Shown piece by piece: positions 51,531 to 64,000 of a stretch of 64,000 nucleotides of DNA. Made by a program: the position numbers and the translations under genes. Origin of the DNA: Mansonella perstans. Lineage: Eukaryota > Nematoda > Chromadorea > Rhabditida > Onchocercidae. Under the pieces are notes generated by a model that worked only from the letters and a program-made list of their open reading frames with translations, did not search any database and was not told the origin of the DNA. The stretch lies in assembly GCA_037074765.1 (NCBI GenBank), contig JBAMDO010000023.1, positions 248,001 to 312,000 on the forward strand, in the 5' to 3' direction. The first letter of the stretch is position 1, and each line of letters opens with the position of its first letter.

Positions 51531-53362
51531 AATTTAATTTTAACACAATCTGATTTCATTTTACATCAAATCATGAACTCTAATATATTTATATGTATAT
51601 ATTTATTTATTTATTTATCTAATATATTTAGCTCTGTGACGTCAATTTCGCCCCACCATAAAGTATAAAATGTTTGAATCTTAATTAAATCCAAGCGTTA
51701 CAAGGCTTAAATTTATATGCCTGTTTTTCAAATACAAATTGTTTTATATGTGAATTTGAATTTGTCGAATTGATCCGACCGATCAATAATTTACAAATAT
51801 AAGAAAAATTGATATGCGCGTACAGATGACATATATTTTCTAATTAACTTTTATAGCTAATTTTATAATTAGAAAGTTAAAAACGATTGCTTCAATTTAG
51901 AAGAGAGATGATCAATTAAAGAAAAATCAAATAAACAGACACGAGACAAAAATACCAGTATTTCTCGGTAAATGTATGAAAGGCGGCGGGAAGAAAATGC
52001 AAGAAATAGAGATGACAAAGTAATTGTCAGATTGTTACGATTTTAATTTGTTTCTTCTTTATTTCCTTACACCAAAACATGATCAGATTGTCATGATTTT
52101 ATTTCTCTGGTACGGGTCAGCTAAGTTTTTCAGTAGCATCAATGGATTAATTAATAATGAGCACTAATTTATCATTTCATCTCCTATCATTTCTTTCCGC
52201 AATTACTTTTTTTCGCTTTCGTTGAAACGTTTACTTATTCTCTAATCTTTATCTGTAATGAAGCTAATTAAATTTTTAATGATTTACAATAAAATTTTGA
52301 ATAAATTACAACCTTGTTTATTAGTCTAGATCGCAGAAAATTTTTTTCATTTAGCATCTCAGTTTATCATTACAACTTTTTTTGCTTTATGCTAATTTTT
52401 ATTTCTGGTTATATTTTAAAAACTATTTTAAGCATATCAAATAAGAAAAGCAATGCTTTTAGGTACGTTAATTATTCCTCATTTCAATTAGGTTAAATTA
52501 AACTCTGAACTTCTTTGTTTTTTTCTGTCTCAGATTATTTCGCATTCGCAATTTCAATTTCATACTGCTAATGAATGAGCTCATGGGAAATTTTATTGAA
52601 ATTTTAAAACTGTGATTTTTTCGGTCTTCGAAAATCATTTTTAGAATTGATGGAATTATTTATTGGAATGAGATTGATCGTTGAAATGGACAGCTTTTTT
52701 CAATTTAGTAAGGAAAACCAAACAACGTCTTGAACTGATCGACAGATGTATTTTAATTAATGAATGTCGTTTAATGATTATTTTCTATTTACGTCTTATA
52801 ATAATGAATGCTCTTTAATTGTAATTTGAAAAAGGTGTATTTTAATTAATGAACATCGTTTAGTTATAATTTTCTGTTTTATACTATTTCATATCTTCCT
52901 CAGTTTTTTTTTTTTTTTTTTTTTTTTTCATCTTTAAATTATTTTTGAAATTTTTGCATTTTTGTATCTGCCTGCTATAAACAATCATAGTATGATATGT
53001 ACATGAAATTCTTTTACTTCACCATGCAATAAGGGAATATCTAAATTGTTAGCAACATTCGACTAGAACTTGAAAAACTTTTTGATTAATTAATTACAAG
53101 GATTACAAGCGAATTGTGCTAGTCATGTAACGCAAGTTTAAAATAGCTAAAAAAACTATTGTTTGAATTTACTGATTCAAATTTGTTGAAGGAAGTCTAA
53201 AATAAATAAATAATAAAAAAACGTGTGATAACGTTTTTTTTTTCAGTATTTTAATTGAATTAAAACAACAATTTGCTATTTGATATATTTCAACAGAATT
53301 GGCTTAAAAAATTTCCTCGAAAAGACACAAAATTGAGCATAAATGAAATTGATTAACAAAAT

Positions 53363-56300
53363 CTATAACAAAATATAATTACTGCTAACATTGACATGAC
53401 TAAAAATCCAATCGTCTGCATCATTCAACGTTTTCCAGCATAGATGATACGGCGCCTTACAATCATACATGCGCCATCTATGAAAAAATGTGAACGAAAT
53501 TTTAATCAATATAAATGTTGGTAAGAAACTTAGAAATTATAAATGGAGCGAAACATTCATTAATTTACTGTCAATAATTAATAATTATTAATAAAATACC
53601 ATCTTAAAAGTTTCAAAATACAATTAATTATTTAATTAAACTAATGAATTTTTTTTAAAAAAACTTTAAAACTTACTTAAACATACATTTTGTAATTCTT
53701 TTGGAAAGAAGTTTCCATACAGGAATAACATTCCACTCTTGCCATGGAACTTGTGACATAATTTTTTGATAGTGCTCGTTCAAATCAGTAATGTATTTGC
53801 TAAAGATATCCGTTGGATAATAAATGGTATCATTGAGACTTGTAAAAATCCAGTTGGAACGTGCATGATATAATAGACCATCATTGATATTTATCTGAAG
53901 TCCATTACGTAATAACATGAAAATAGAAACGTTTATTTGAAAAAAAATCAGAATGATACGAGGGAAAACCTCATCACTGAATTTTATTTAAACGTCATAT
54001 GGAACATTTTTTTCACATCTTTAATGGAAACATAAATTTCATCTAAAACTTAATTTCTTAAAAAAAACTCGAAATTATTAAAATTAGCAGAACTGTCTTA
54101 TCATTCCATTTTCCTTATTACAGTAGCTTCTACAGTGTAAAAATTAAATTTCATCTAAAGTTAAATTTCTTAGAAAAAATCAGCATTTTTTTAATCAACA
54201 AAAATTAGCAAACTATCTGATCATTTCAATCTCCTTATTATAGTAGTTTCTAAAATTTAATAATTATATAACGAATACATACTTTAAATGATTTATGTGG
54301 TTTAAAAAATTCGCGCACTTTATGTGTAACTAAAATTTGTACACGTTCAGGCATGAAAACCGTTTTTGATGGGCCTTGTTGAATTTGAAATTCAGCGTTT
54401 TTTAGCCAATTAAAGTCAAATTTCAACTGTAGTTTCAAGGTGTTCCAGTTCTGAAACCGGACTCGTGCATGCTCGAATACGAAACTTCCAGCCGTATCAT
54501 TCAAATTATGCATTTTACGTAAAAATGGCAGTAACATTCCGGAACTAAAATTTTATAAATAGATTGGTAAGTCAAAAAAATTTCGAATTTCAATATTTTC
54601 GCAAAAAAAATGAAAGAATAAAAGAGGAATGATGTAGAAATTTCGTTCAAATGATATTATGCATCAAAGTTTATTATAACAATAACTTATGATATGGTAG
54701 AGGTGTCATCCAAAGAAATCTGCTAGTACTTTGGAATAATAAACTCATCGGTATCAACCAGCGCAACATATTTGGCAGGTGAACTGTACAAGCAATCATT
54801 CATACTAAGTGTGTGACCGAAACGGTAAATCCATCGATTTGGATCGATCAGTTTTGATCGTGGTATCATCTGCCAGCGAATCAGTTGAATAATTCCCTGA
54901 AAAGGTAATCCGAGCTAAACTGAATGGTTGCTATTACTTAGGGAAAGCAAAATGAGTCGGAAAAGCTTGAGTTAATCCAAAATGGATTTACCTATACAGT
55001 ATACAGTAGCTGACAATTAAAATATCATACAATATGACAATCAAAACATCTTAAGCCAAGTAAATACGTCACTTTTGCGGTCAAAGTGATTCCGCAAATT
55101 TTTTTTTTGACAAATTACATTCTTTTAATACAATCAAACAGTTTCGGCCTATTTTTTTCGACATTGCATTTTCATGATTTCACATTACTTACCATTTTTT
55201 CGTAAATTTTTAAAATATCCATCATACGGCTGTTGACCGATACATAATAAATATAAAACATTGTAGCACCTTGTTTTTGCCAAATCTTAAAATTGTTATT
55301 GAGATTTTATAAAATGCATACGTCTTTCATATTTGATCTACAGTAACCACCTTAACATATAGTAATCTTGATACACGGTAACCACGGTAAAAATCTTGAC
55401 GTTTTGATATATTCAAATAAACTTTTTCGTTTTGTTTTTTCTTTGTTTTGTGAAGAAGCAAATAATCAAAGGATAGGAATACTTTAGAACTCGAAAGAAA
55501 TCTTAAAATTTGTAAAATTTTAATTAATTTGATGAAAATTTTAACGAAAAAAAAACTTTTTCTTTGTTTTGTATATACTAAGAATTTGTTACAAAAATTT
55601 TCATTTCAGCCAGACGAAATATGCAAAATTGTATACCTCGATGAATTTTATGAATGCAACATAATTCCAGTACCAGTAGAGAGGTGGTATACAAACATGT
55701 AGAGTGTCGTGATAATGTTCTGGTAGTAAATGCAACGGAATAACAGCCGTTCGATTTCTTTCACTCACCATTATTTCCATCTGGAACTTTCTTTTAATTA
55801 AACAATGTTTTTTTAATAACAAATTTTTCATACAATTTTTTACAATTCGTATTCATTAACAAAAATTAATTAAACCTTTTTTTCATTCAATTAAAAATAT
55901 ATTTGTTTATTTATTTTTTGCAACCATGTCACAATGCTTGTTAAATTTTATCAAAAAGCATTTTATAACAATTTATAAAACAAAAAAAAAGAACATTATT
56001 GAATTAGCTTCAGTAATATTTAATAACGCTAACATGATTGAAATATACCAAAGTACGGCTAATTTTATAAAACTTTTTCAATTATTCGTACAAATGATTG
56101 GAGCGCAAAAGAAAAAAAGAAAATCCTTGAAGTAAATGCAAGCAGTAAAATATATACATATCCTTGAGGTAATTGCAAGCAATAAAATACTTACAGTACT
56201 GGAGGAGAAATTGGCATCTCTTATATTAAAGATTAACATAAAAGAGAACCATTTGCATTTTGGTACCCATTTCCATGGACAGTCATATTCTATCGTAACA

Positions 56301-56854
56301 TCTTTTGCTGATATACATCGTAAACCATGATGAAGGATGACGTTAATATCACGACATTGACTGAATGCCAGAATTCGGATTAGTGGTTCATTTCGCCGTA
56401 AATCCAGAAAAGCTTTGTGAATGAACAATGTATCATCTGTTACATCTTCCGTATAATTCATTACTGATGGAATCTTCCGCAGATCTAGCATTCCAAATAA
56501 ATACCATCTTAGCAATGGAAAAATTTCCAGTGCAAAATTCGAAACTTGTTTAATAAATGTTTGAATGTGATACAGTATCCAATCGGCTTTCATTATCAGT
56601 TTTTGTTTCTCTTTTGCCAAAATTCCAGTTGCATTTGTCGCCTCCAATCTTGCATTTCTTGTTAATCTATCATAAACTGATGATGACACACGAACCATGT
56701 ACCACAAAGTTATTAACAGTGTTAGAAAAACTGAAATCAAAAATAGCCTGCGAAGTTTTCTGTTAAATCCAAACTGCTTGTAGAAATTTTTGATCGAAAT
56801 GGTCGAAATTCTATCATTTATTACAAAAGGACGATAAAAATTTCGTTTTAACAT
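53363..56854 (-). CDS. GT92 (DUF23) family glycosyltransferase, type II membrane protein
   Basis: Golgi-type glycosyltransferase of the GT92 family, expanded in nematodes; C. elegans GALT-1 adds beta-1,4-galactose to core fucose. Seven exons with all phases closing: 56854-56195, 55780-55637, 55285-55193, 54896-54730, 54544-54283, 53894-53677, 53477-53363; 552 residues. A short basic cytosolic end is followed by one membrane anchor at about 35-55 (LFLISVFLTLLITLWYMV), then a luminal stem. The catalytic region has LHVCIPPLYWYWNYV at about 250-264, MFYIYYVSVNS, QLIRWQMIPRSK, and ALVDTDEFIIP at about 344-354, whose DTD fits the metal-binding DxD. NDGLLYHARSNW and a Cys-containing end (DCKAPYHLC) complete the family pattern. 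The exact donor and acceptor sugars cannot be read from the sequence. Confidence 0.92.
54030..54262. repeat. Imperfect tandem duplication in a GT92 intron
   Basis: Two copies of about 110-115 bases begin at AAATTTCATCTAAA (54035 and 54148) and run through TTAATTTCTT, AAAATTAGCA, TATC.TTC and TCCTTATTA.AGTAG.TTCT. It lies in the intron between exons 54544-54283 and 53894-53677. Confidence 0.75.
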
Positions 56855-56867
56855 CGATTAGAATTGT

Positions 56868-56869
56868 CT
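56868..56869 (-). promoter_or_regulatory. Likely spliced-leader acceptor for the GT92 gene
   Basis: GTGTTTCAG ends here on the minus strand, 12 to 14 bases before the ATG at 56854. A consensus acceptor with no upstream coding exon, directly before a start codon, is the usual nematode SL trans-splice pattern. Confidence 0.5.
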
Positions 56870-58120
56870 GAAACACTTTGAAAAGTACTGTCGCTAATCG
56901 AAACAAAAAATCAATTTGATCGATTTTATCTTAAATGCACAATTTTATTTAAGTTTAATTTTTGTCATACAATTTGTAAATTTGCATAAGACTCAAAAGA
57001 TGAGTATCATGCACGTGGATTAACATTTTATTGATATTTAATATGATATAATAAATAAAGACAATTAAATTAATAATACAGTTTTCTGGTATGCATGATT
57101 GTGTTCAGGCAATTGACATGACATGCTATTTACATGCAAATAGCAGTGCTTTCAGTGAAATAAATTCAAAGAAAAAGTTTTGACAACGGATAATTTATCC
57201 CAAAACTAGAAAATGAAAACTTATGCGAAAAAACAAATAAATAAGAACTGAAAAATTTAATAAATTAACGTATGGAAGCAATATTGAGTGAAGTAAGGAT
57301 TGATAAAAGCGCATGCAATTAATTCAAATTTATTTTCAACATCAAAATGCTTCTATACTAAAAGATTACAGACTTGCTAATGATGAATTTTTTCTTTTTT
57401 CTTTTTTTTTTTTTAACTAAAACAGATGACACATTTAATTACTCACCTAGAAAATCGATTCCTTCTTTTAAATTTTGTTGAATAACATTTAACAATTAAA
57501 CGTTATGAAAATTTTTTCATAAATACCTTCTAATTAATCTACCCAGTAAAAGTATCAAAATTAATTGCTTTTAATTAAGATTTCAATATTTAAAAATTTT
57601 TTAAATAAATAAAAAGGAAAAGCAAAAAAAGTTACAGCGTAATTTTCAGGTGAAAACATTAATTAATCATAGAAGTTTCATAATTTAACAAAATTTTTCA
57701 TTGATTAACTATTTAACGATCCTAATGTTAAGACATATGAATGAAGCGTGAATAAAATCAGAAAAAAGCTTTTTTTACAGGAATTCTTCTCATTTTTATC
57801 TTCTATAAATAAATGCTAAAATGTATTATTTTTGCATATTTTAATTTTTGAATATTTAGTTAAATAATTGATTGACTGATTGATTTCATAGCTAAGCATT
57901 AATAGTGTATACAAAAAAGTGGTCAGTGAATTAGCAGCTGTTTAAACAACTTTATAAACTAATCAAATAAAAGCTTATCAATTACCAGAAAGGTAAAGCT
58001 GGAATTGCTATATAAACAAATCATTTTGTTTCTCTTCTGTGGTTAAACACCAACTGATCGGATAATGTCAATTTTATAATTCAATTTTATTGTAAATTTT
58101 TTTTTGATTTTTTTTTTTAG
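56870..58120. other. Intergenic, nothing recognised
   Basis: AT-rich sequence containing the GT92 promoter region. No exon could be supported. Confidence 0.5.
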
Positions 58121-59025
58121 GAATCAGAATAAGTCAACTCAAGCATCCAAGATTGATGTAATATAAACACTGTTTGGAGCAGTGTTCATAGGCTAAGAAC
58201 GCACGGTTAAATTAAATTATAATTTAAAATTTATGCTATATAAGTCTATATTATATTGATGGACAAAATTACTTTTGTGTGTGCATAAATGTATGCATGT
58301 GTGTGTGTGTGTGTATGTGTGTGTGTGCGTGTGTGTATTGTGTGTATATATGTGTGTACTTATGAATGTATCTGTTTGTTAAATTAGTAAAGTGTATCGA
58401 TTCAATGTTTTGTACTGCTCAAACCAATTAGTAATTTTCATTCTCGAATTTTGTGAAATTTGTTAATTTTTTTCAATTATATATGCAAAAGTCGATTTGT
58501 TTATTCTTTTTTTTTCTTTCCTTTTACAAAATTCCAAATAGTTCAGAGAATGAAAATGTCGATTAACATGCGCATAATCTTCCTTTTTTTGTCGATTTCT
58601 GTTTTCTTTGGAGACAAAATTTTGTTCCTTCAGCAGTAAAATTAACAATTAAAAGATGAAGTAGCGAGGAAAAGAAGAGATGGAATGTAATTATCGTTGA
58701 GATAATTGCAAGAAAATGAAGTAAAATGTAGATATAGCATTGATTGCCATCAATGTTCGTCGTCTATTTCATCGATCATTCCTCGATCACATTTACTTTA
58801 TTCTTAATTTTTCCTCCAAAGGTCGATATTTGCATATCATAGCATCCTTTAACTAACCTTTTTTTGCTTTTTCTTAATTTCTACAAATTTCAATGAATTT
58901 CAACTTCTTGTTAACTATAGAGAGACAAGAGGTCACAGAATGGTCGAACAGTATTTGGAGCCGATAGGCTCAAGTTCTGGGATCGTTACTCGCAGAATTT
59001 GAATGAAAAAGCAAAGGGATTATGA
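58121..59025 (+). CDS. Unidentified plus-strand 3' end: two candidate exons
   Basis: A poly-T TTTTTAG acceptor ends at 58120, followed by an open stretch 58121-58157 and a GTAATA donor; it starts with one spare base and ends in phase 0. A second exon, after AACTATAG, runs 58921-59025 and reads in phase 0 from RDKRSQNGRTVFGADRLKFW through DRYSQNLNEKAKGL to a TGA. Its base composition is clearly less AT-rich than its surroundings. Joined, the two close in frame. No upstream exon and no ATG were found, and no homologue was recognised. The first of the two exons is weak. Confidence 0.35.
58281..58352. repeat. Interrupted (GT)n microsatellite
   Basis: About 70 bases of GT dinucleotides broken by AT, GC and TAT steps; in the presumed intron between 58157 and 58921. 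Confidence 0.9.
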
Positions 59026-59119
59026 AGGTGCGATAGTTCAGAGTGATTGTCGTTCCATCCTTGTTTCATTTCTTCTTTTCATCTTCCTTTCATTTTTTTA
59101 AACTTTTCATTGATTGCAA

Positions 59120-59125
59120 AATAAA
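59120..59125 (+). terminator. Possible AATAAA polyadenylation signal
   Basis: AATAAA about 95 bases after the TGA at 59025, a sensible 3' UTR length for a nematode gene. It supports, but does not prove, the plus-strand terminal exon. The hexamer is common in AT-rich DNA. Confidence 0.3.
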
Positions 59126-62100
59126 TATTCAAATCAAAAAATTTTGCTAGGCAGCATAATAAATTTTATTAAAATGAGGTTATTGGTGCTATTTCACTCA
59201 AAGAGCAATTTCTTTGAGGGCACTTTTTAGTTTTTATCTTGTAATTCAGAAAAAAGGTTTGAAATTTGTTAGCAATTTCAGATCATTAAAGTGTGAGATG
59301 AAAGTTACAAGATATTTATGGATTATTAAATTGCCGGAAACATTTCCGTCCGGAAAACTGTGCTTTTAAACACCCTTAAAGAGTTAATTTTAATAACTAG
59401 TTTGTTATAACTGTTATTTATGACGAAATAGAATAAAGGTCATACAAGAAAAGAAATAGAATCATTTTTGACCTTATATTATAGCCTTTGGTGATTTTTG
59501 GAAGGCTATATGAAACACAAAATCATGTAAAGAAAATGACGTTATCAGCTCTTGAAATTATTTAAACAATGTCAAGAAAAACTAATCACTGATCACTGTG
59601 ATTTGAATTAGTTAATTTGATGATAACTGAAGATTAGTTAGACTAAGCATTGAAGAAATCGGCAGTTATCCTTTTAATGGCAATGTTCAATTAATGATTT
59701 TTGCCTTCCTGCAATTAAACAGATGGTTGAATGGATAGTGCATGTATTATAATTGAGAATAGAGCTAAAAGTTAGGTCAAGGCTGAAAGAAGAAAGGTAA
59801 AAATTAAAAATTGGAAGCAGAAGGAACAAATATTTCTTTTAAAAGATAAGAAAGGTACGTGGAGAGAAATGGAAATGATGAAAGGAAACAGGCAAACTGT
59901 AAGAAAATAATTTTTTAAAGAAATAATGGAAAAGTTGGCTGAGTCAAATAAACATAATAACCTTGACGATTGAATCAAAATAGTAGTAAATCATTCAGTG
60001 GAAGTAACAAACGACAATCATTTCAGGTCTCGTTTCATCACCGGACAATAGATATGAACCGATTTCTTCTGAAGTTAATTTGATAAGATTTCGCTTAGGA
60101 TATTACCTAATTGAAGTTGCATAGTAACGGTTTTTTTTTTTCACTTTTTATTTAAAACTTGAACTTTAATAATTGTTGCGACGGAATAAAGAATAACCAG
60201 AATTTGAACATATATATTTATTGTACTGGAACATATTTGGCCATAGGAAGATTTAAGAATATAGGTTTTTTTTTTTCAGTTAAACTTTGATAGCACCAAT
60301 TTCTAATGAACTTCCATAATTTCAGCTTTTTCAACTCATCAACTCTGATTATCTAATTTGCTCCATATTTTCGTCCAAATTTTAAATTAACCTACCAAAC
60401 TGAATTGAAACTTCTCACTTGATTTTAATTGCCAATTGTGGCCTACATTTCGATCGATAATAAAATTTATTTTCTTATACAACATATATCAATAAATATT
60501 CAAATTTCAAATTGCAAACTTGCGAATGCAATAAAACATTTATTGTTAAATATGAAATTTTCTATGAAAAACCACTGAAATAATCAATGGGTTATTTATA
60601 TATGAACGAAAAAAAAAAATAACCAGTTATATAAAATTATTTGCCTTCTAATGGAAAATTTCCATACCATAAAATTCAAATATAAAAGCCCAAAAGTAAT
60701 TCATAACACATAAGTAATAAAAATAAATAAATGCTAGAGAATGGCCGTTATCTAATAAAATATTCAAATATCCAATATCAATTGGTTTCTTCCAATTTCG
60801 TTTTTCTCATGCATACTGCGCCTTTCTTTTTTTGTGATATAATAATGTTTTTGTACAATTTGACAAAACATTAAATGTTTTGCCAAAGAAAAAATTATAA
60901 TTTTTGTTTTTTAATTAATAACGTAAAAGTTTAATTTTGAAAAAAAATTAAATTTGATTGATAATTTCTCTTCTTTTTGCGCACTATTTTCATATTAATT
61001 GTTGTTGCTCAGTTCGCAAATTTGATTTCTTCTAATATCTTCAATAATCAATTTGATCCCACTCGTCAATTTCTGTGCACTTTGATTTATTGTAATTGAA
61101 AATGATTTCATATGCAAATTTACATATGAATGCCTATGACTAATTAATTTTTAATTCTGCAAGTTTATTTAATTAAATTTTACTGAATTTTGATGATTTG
61201 TGAGAGGGAAAAGTTTTGAATAATTCGTCTGATAAATTTGCAATAATTAAGGTTTTTTATTTTTTTTCCCCTTTTTTTTTTCTATTTCGTATCAGCAAAT
61301 AACAGGCGAAAATTTTTATGCTTAATTTTAAAAATTTTAAAATAGTCTTTAACTCTTTTTATCAACTATCGCTCGCTAAATTTCCATTAACCACAGAACT
61401 TGATGACATAAATCGTCGTGAAATTTTGTTTGTGCTTTCAGCAAAAGCATAAGAGAGAGTGACAGCAAATTATTAAATTCCGGAAACCCCAGAAATAACC
61501 GCTTTTACTTCAAGGACACTTATGCTGATTGCTAACTGGGGAAATTTCAAATAAACAATCAGGAATTTCATTAAATTACTATCAAAAGTCTCTTCTAGAA
61601 AATGATTTCTTATTATTGAAGATATATGAATAGTTGGTTATATTGAAAATATATGATGGTCCACTAGCATGTTAAATCAACTGACCAGATGTTATGATGA
61701 ACTCAGGACTAGTTAATATACGAATACTATTTAAATAGTATTGCATGAAGTTCTTCTATTTATTGATTATATGTTGGAATTTTAGTTCTTTAAAATGTAA
61801 AATAACATAAATAATTTTTTTTTTTCAATTTTATTCATCTTTTTAAATTCTTGCTGAAAAAAAAAGTTAACAGCGATGAACTTACTTTAACAAAAAAAAT
61901 CAATGAAAAAAAGCAAAGTTTTATTTTTCCTTTTGTAAATTTTCTAACGCCAAAATTTTGTGTAATCAATTTGCCATTGTCAATAATAATTTAATACCTG
62001 ATCTTTCTTCAATTTTGATTCTGATTGAACTAATAAAAATGTCGAAAACAGAATCAAACTTTTGCAATCAAATTGAAATATTTTAAATGCAAGTTTGAAA

Positions 62101-64000
62101 TGATTTTAAAAGAAACGATATTTTGAATTTTGAAATCAAAGAATACAGCCAATAATTTTTTTTTCACCAACAAAAATTTATTGAATTTCGTCACTCGCTT
62201 TAGAATTCTCTATCAAGGCCTAAAAATGATCGTAAATTTTCCACGATATAATTTGTGGAACTCTCTGATGAAAAAATTTCATTGGTTGAATAATTTAGAC
62301 TGAATACTTTGATGAACTGTTACTAATAGATGTGAGGTGGGCACAATTTATTTGCAGAAGACAAAGTCACATCATTTTGACATTTGCATTTCAACCAGTT
62401 GCAATCACTGATATCAGTCGAGATGAATAGTTAAAGGTACTATTTACTTTTACCTTGCTTTTAAACAACTCAAAAATTAGCTGGCTCGATTATTCCTGAG
62501 AATAAATTGACATTCCAGCAAGGATGAAAGCACATAATCATTTGAAATCTTCACATTACAATGGTCAGCTTGATTTAATGAAGAAATTTAAAGAGTTGCC
62601 AAATCCTGTTTCCGAAATCTTTGTTTAATCTTAAGAATGTCCGGGACAAAAAAAGATTAGAATAAATTTTAGCTCATATTTTATCTTGCTGCTTTAATTA
62701 TCTGAAATTGCAGTCCTAAAAATCATTTTGTCGTAGCTGATGAAATTATGCTGTATTTAAAAATCTTAATTCTTTTCGAAATTTTGAAATATTAATTAGT
62801 CCTGATTGGGACATCTAGATGGATTAATTAAAGCAAGTTAGCATTGCCGCTATCATCGTGCAAATTCTTGATAGAAATGATATATATAAATTTAAAGGTC
62901 AATATTTAAGAAGAATTTTTATGACAAAATGAAATCATAACAACAGATTTTATTATAATAAATATTTGACCTTAACACCAGGAATATTACTCGTCATACT
63001 TCATACATTGCACAACTGCAAATACTCTGAAATTGTCATCTACCGTCATCTTAGTCATCTTATCGCTCTGATACAAATACTAACTTTTATTTGTTTAGAG
63101 TTTTTTTTGTCATCAGTGAAGTTTGCAGATTTCTTAACTTTTATTTTAAATATTTATTTTCTTTCCGATTACTTTCTTATGTTAGTAACATGGAGATCTT
63201 AATACTAATTAGTTTTGACAATTTAAATTGTATTTTGTTAATAATTCTGACAAATTAGAAGCAATCGTTTGTAATTTTACAAAATGGCAGTAAAATGATT
63301 TCACTTAAGTACTTTTTTTTGTTAATTAGCATTTCGGAATCTTTTCTCTGTCATTTTAAGCAAAATTTCAATTAGTGTAAAATTAATCATGAGTCGAAAT
63401 TATTATTGGCTAAGTTGCATAAATTTCATTAATGATGAGGGAATCAAAGTGAGTTTGCAATTTACAAATTACTTTCAATTTGAGAAGGTATAAATTTTAA
63501 TGCATATGAATTTAATGCATTTGTTACTTTTCCCCTGTTACTATTTGGAAATGGACTAAAGGATGATTGCTGCTGTTTCATTGTTGTTATTTTGGTTATT
63601 ATTGTGGTTGCTGTTGTTTTGTTGTTGTTGCTGTAACCGCAATTAATGTTGTTGCTGATTTTAATTGTTTTACAAGAAAATATGTGATACTAAAAAGAAA
63701 TTCATTCATAAATCAAAATTTTGTCAATTTTAAATTTAAAAATCTGTCAACGTCATGGCAAATTTTCTTATAATTACTCATTCGCAATTCCGGCAGTTCT
63801 TCATATATTTCATTTTCTTTTCTTTTTTTTTTTTGTTTTGAATTATTGTTATTTGCAAGACTGAAACGATATAATGTTTTTTTTCTTCGCATTTTCTGTC
63901 ATAATTAATCTGTTGTTGATCTATTGCAGTAACAGTACAAATGAACAGAACAAATGAAATGATAGGAATTTAATTAAATTTTGCATGCAACAGCGATATT
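59126..64000. other. No recognised genes to the window end
   Basis: AT-rich, with many T and A runs. No exon with supported splice sites or family motifs on either strand. It may be intergenic or a long intron of a gene beyond the edge. Confidence 0.45.
63565..63660 (+). repeat. TTG/GTT-rich imperfect trinucleotide tract
   Basis: Alternating TTG, GTT, ATT and CTG triplets (TTGTTGTTATTTTGGTTATT and following). Reads as a Cys/Val/Phe-rich frame, which is not believable as a protein. Confidence 0.75.

Larger units (their letters stand above)
35779..53362. other. 17.6-kb tract without recognised genes
   Basis: No homologous coding exon was seen on either strand. The tract is very AT-rich with many homopolymer runs and holds most of the window's tandem arrays, listed separately. 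It is the upstream region of hif-1 and the downstream region of the GT92 gene. Blocks of more balanced composition occur at about 40555-41150 and 44150-44270; the second contains a possible distal hif-1 first exon. Confidence 0.5.

Noticed and set aside
56078..56194. Downstream extension of the first GT92 exon
   Set aside because: The frame runs past the GTAAGT donor at 56194 into intron; the spliced model continues in phase at 55780.
1..64000. tRNA, rRNA, SL RNA or CRISPR-like arrays
   Set aside because: No sequence with the expected conserved boxes, arms or spacer structure was noticed by eye; a dedicated scan could still find a tRNA.
1..64000. Wolbachia or other bacterial insertion
   Set aside because: No prokaryote-like continuous genes or matching composition; all recognised genes have nematode intron structure.

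Overview
This 64-kb window looks like nuclear DNA from a nematode, most likely a clade III (filarial-type) parasite. It is strongly AT-rich. Its genes are split into short exons by introns with TTTCAG- or TTTTAG-like acceptors. The genes themselves are typical of nematodes: a GT92/DUF23 glycosyltransferase, a HIF-1 with the size and layout of the worm protein, and a small Ly6-like secreted protein. No bacterial, Wolbachia, viral or intact transposon coding sequence was recognised. The species is an inference, since no SL RNA, rRNA or mitochondrial marker is present.

Layout. 1-1774 (-): 5' part of a CDC20/fizzy gene, cut by the window edge. 3080-5938 (-): complete eight-exon gene for a stand-alone Utp12-domain protein (WDR43/UTP5 C-terminal type) with an acidic poly-Asp tail. 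6248-6533 (+): doubtful small gene. 7233-8335 (+): complete three-exon Ly6/uPAR-like surface protein. 9670-10132: two weak small secreted-type reading frames. 11400-16593 (-): alpha-1,6-fucosyltransferase FUT8, ten exons, membrane anchor exon not found. 20824-24444 (-): THUMPD2-like RNA methyltransferase, eight exons. 26558-35778 (-): complete 13-exon HIF-1 alpha-type bHLH-PAS factor. 35779-53362: 17.6 kb without recognised genes, holding several minisatellites and a possible distal first exon for hif-1. 53363-56854 (-): complete seven-exon GT92 glycosyltransferase. 56855-64000: almost gene-free, with an unidentified plus-strand terminal exon near 58921-59025.

The genes do not form one pathway. 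They cover cell-cycle control (CDC20), ribosome biogenesis (Utp12 protein), Golgi N-glycan processing (FUT8, GT92), snRNA modification (THUMPD2) and oxygen sensing (HIF-1). Core fucose made by FUT8 is a known acceptor for the GT92 galactosyltransferase GALT-1 in C. elegans, so these two could act on the same glycans, but their closeness here is probably incidental. Most genes are on the minus strand with gaps of 1.3-4 kb and no tight operon spacing.

Gene models were built by hand from reading frame, splice-site consensus and recalled family patterns. Where exon phases agree throughout (Utp12 protein, Ly6 protein, HIF-1, GT92) the model is strong. FUT8 and THUMPD2 each contain one junction that does not close in frame. 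No clearly novel biological system was found. The best leads are the domain-stripped Utp12 protein, the altered SAM loop of THUMPD2, the possible second promoter of hif-1, and several unassigned exons.
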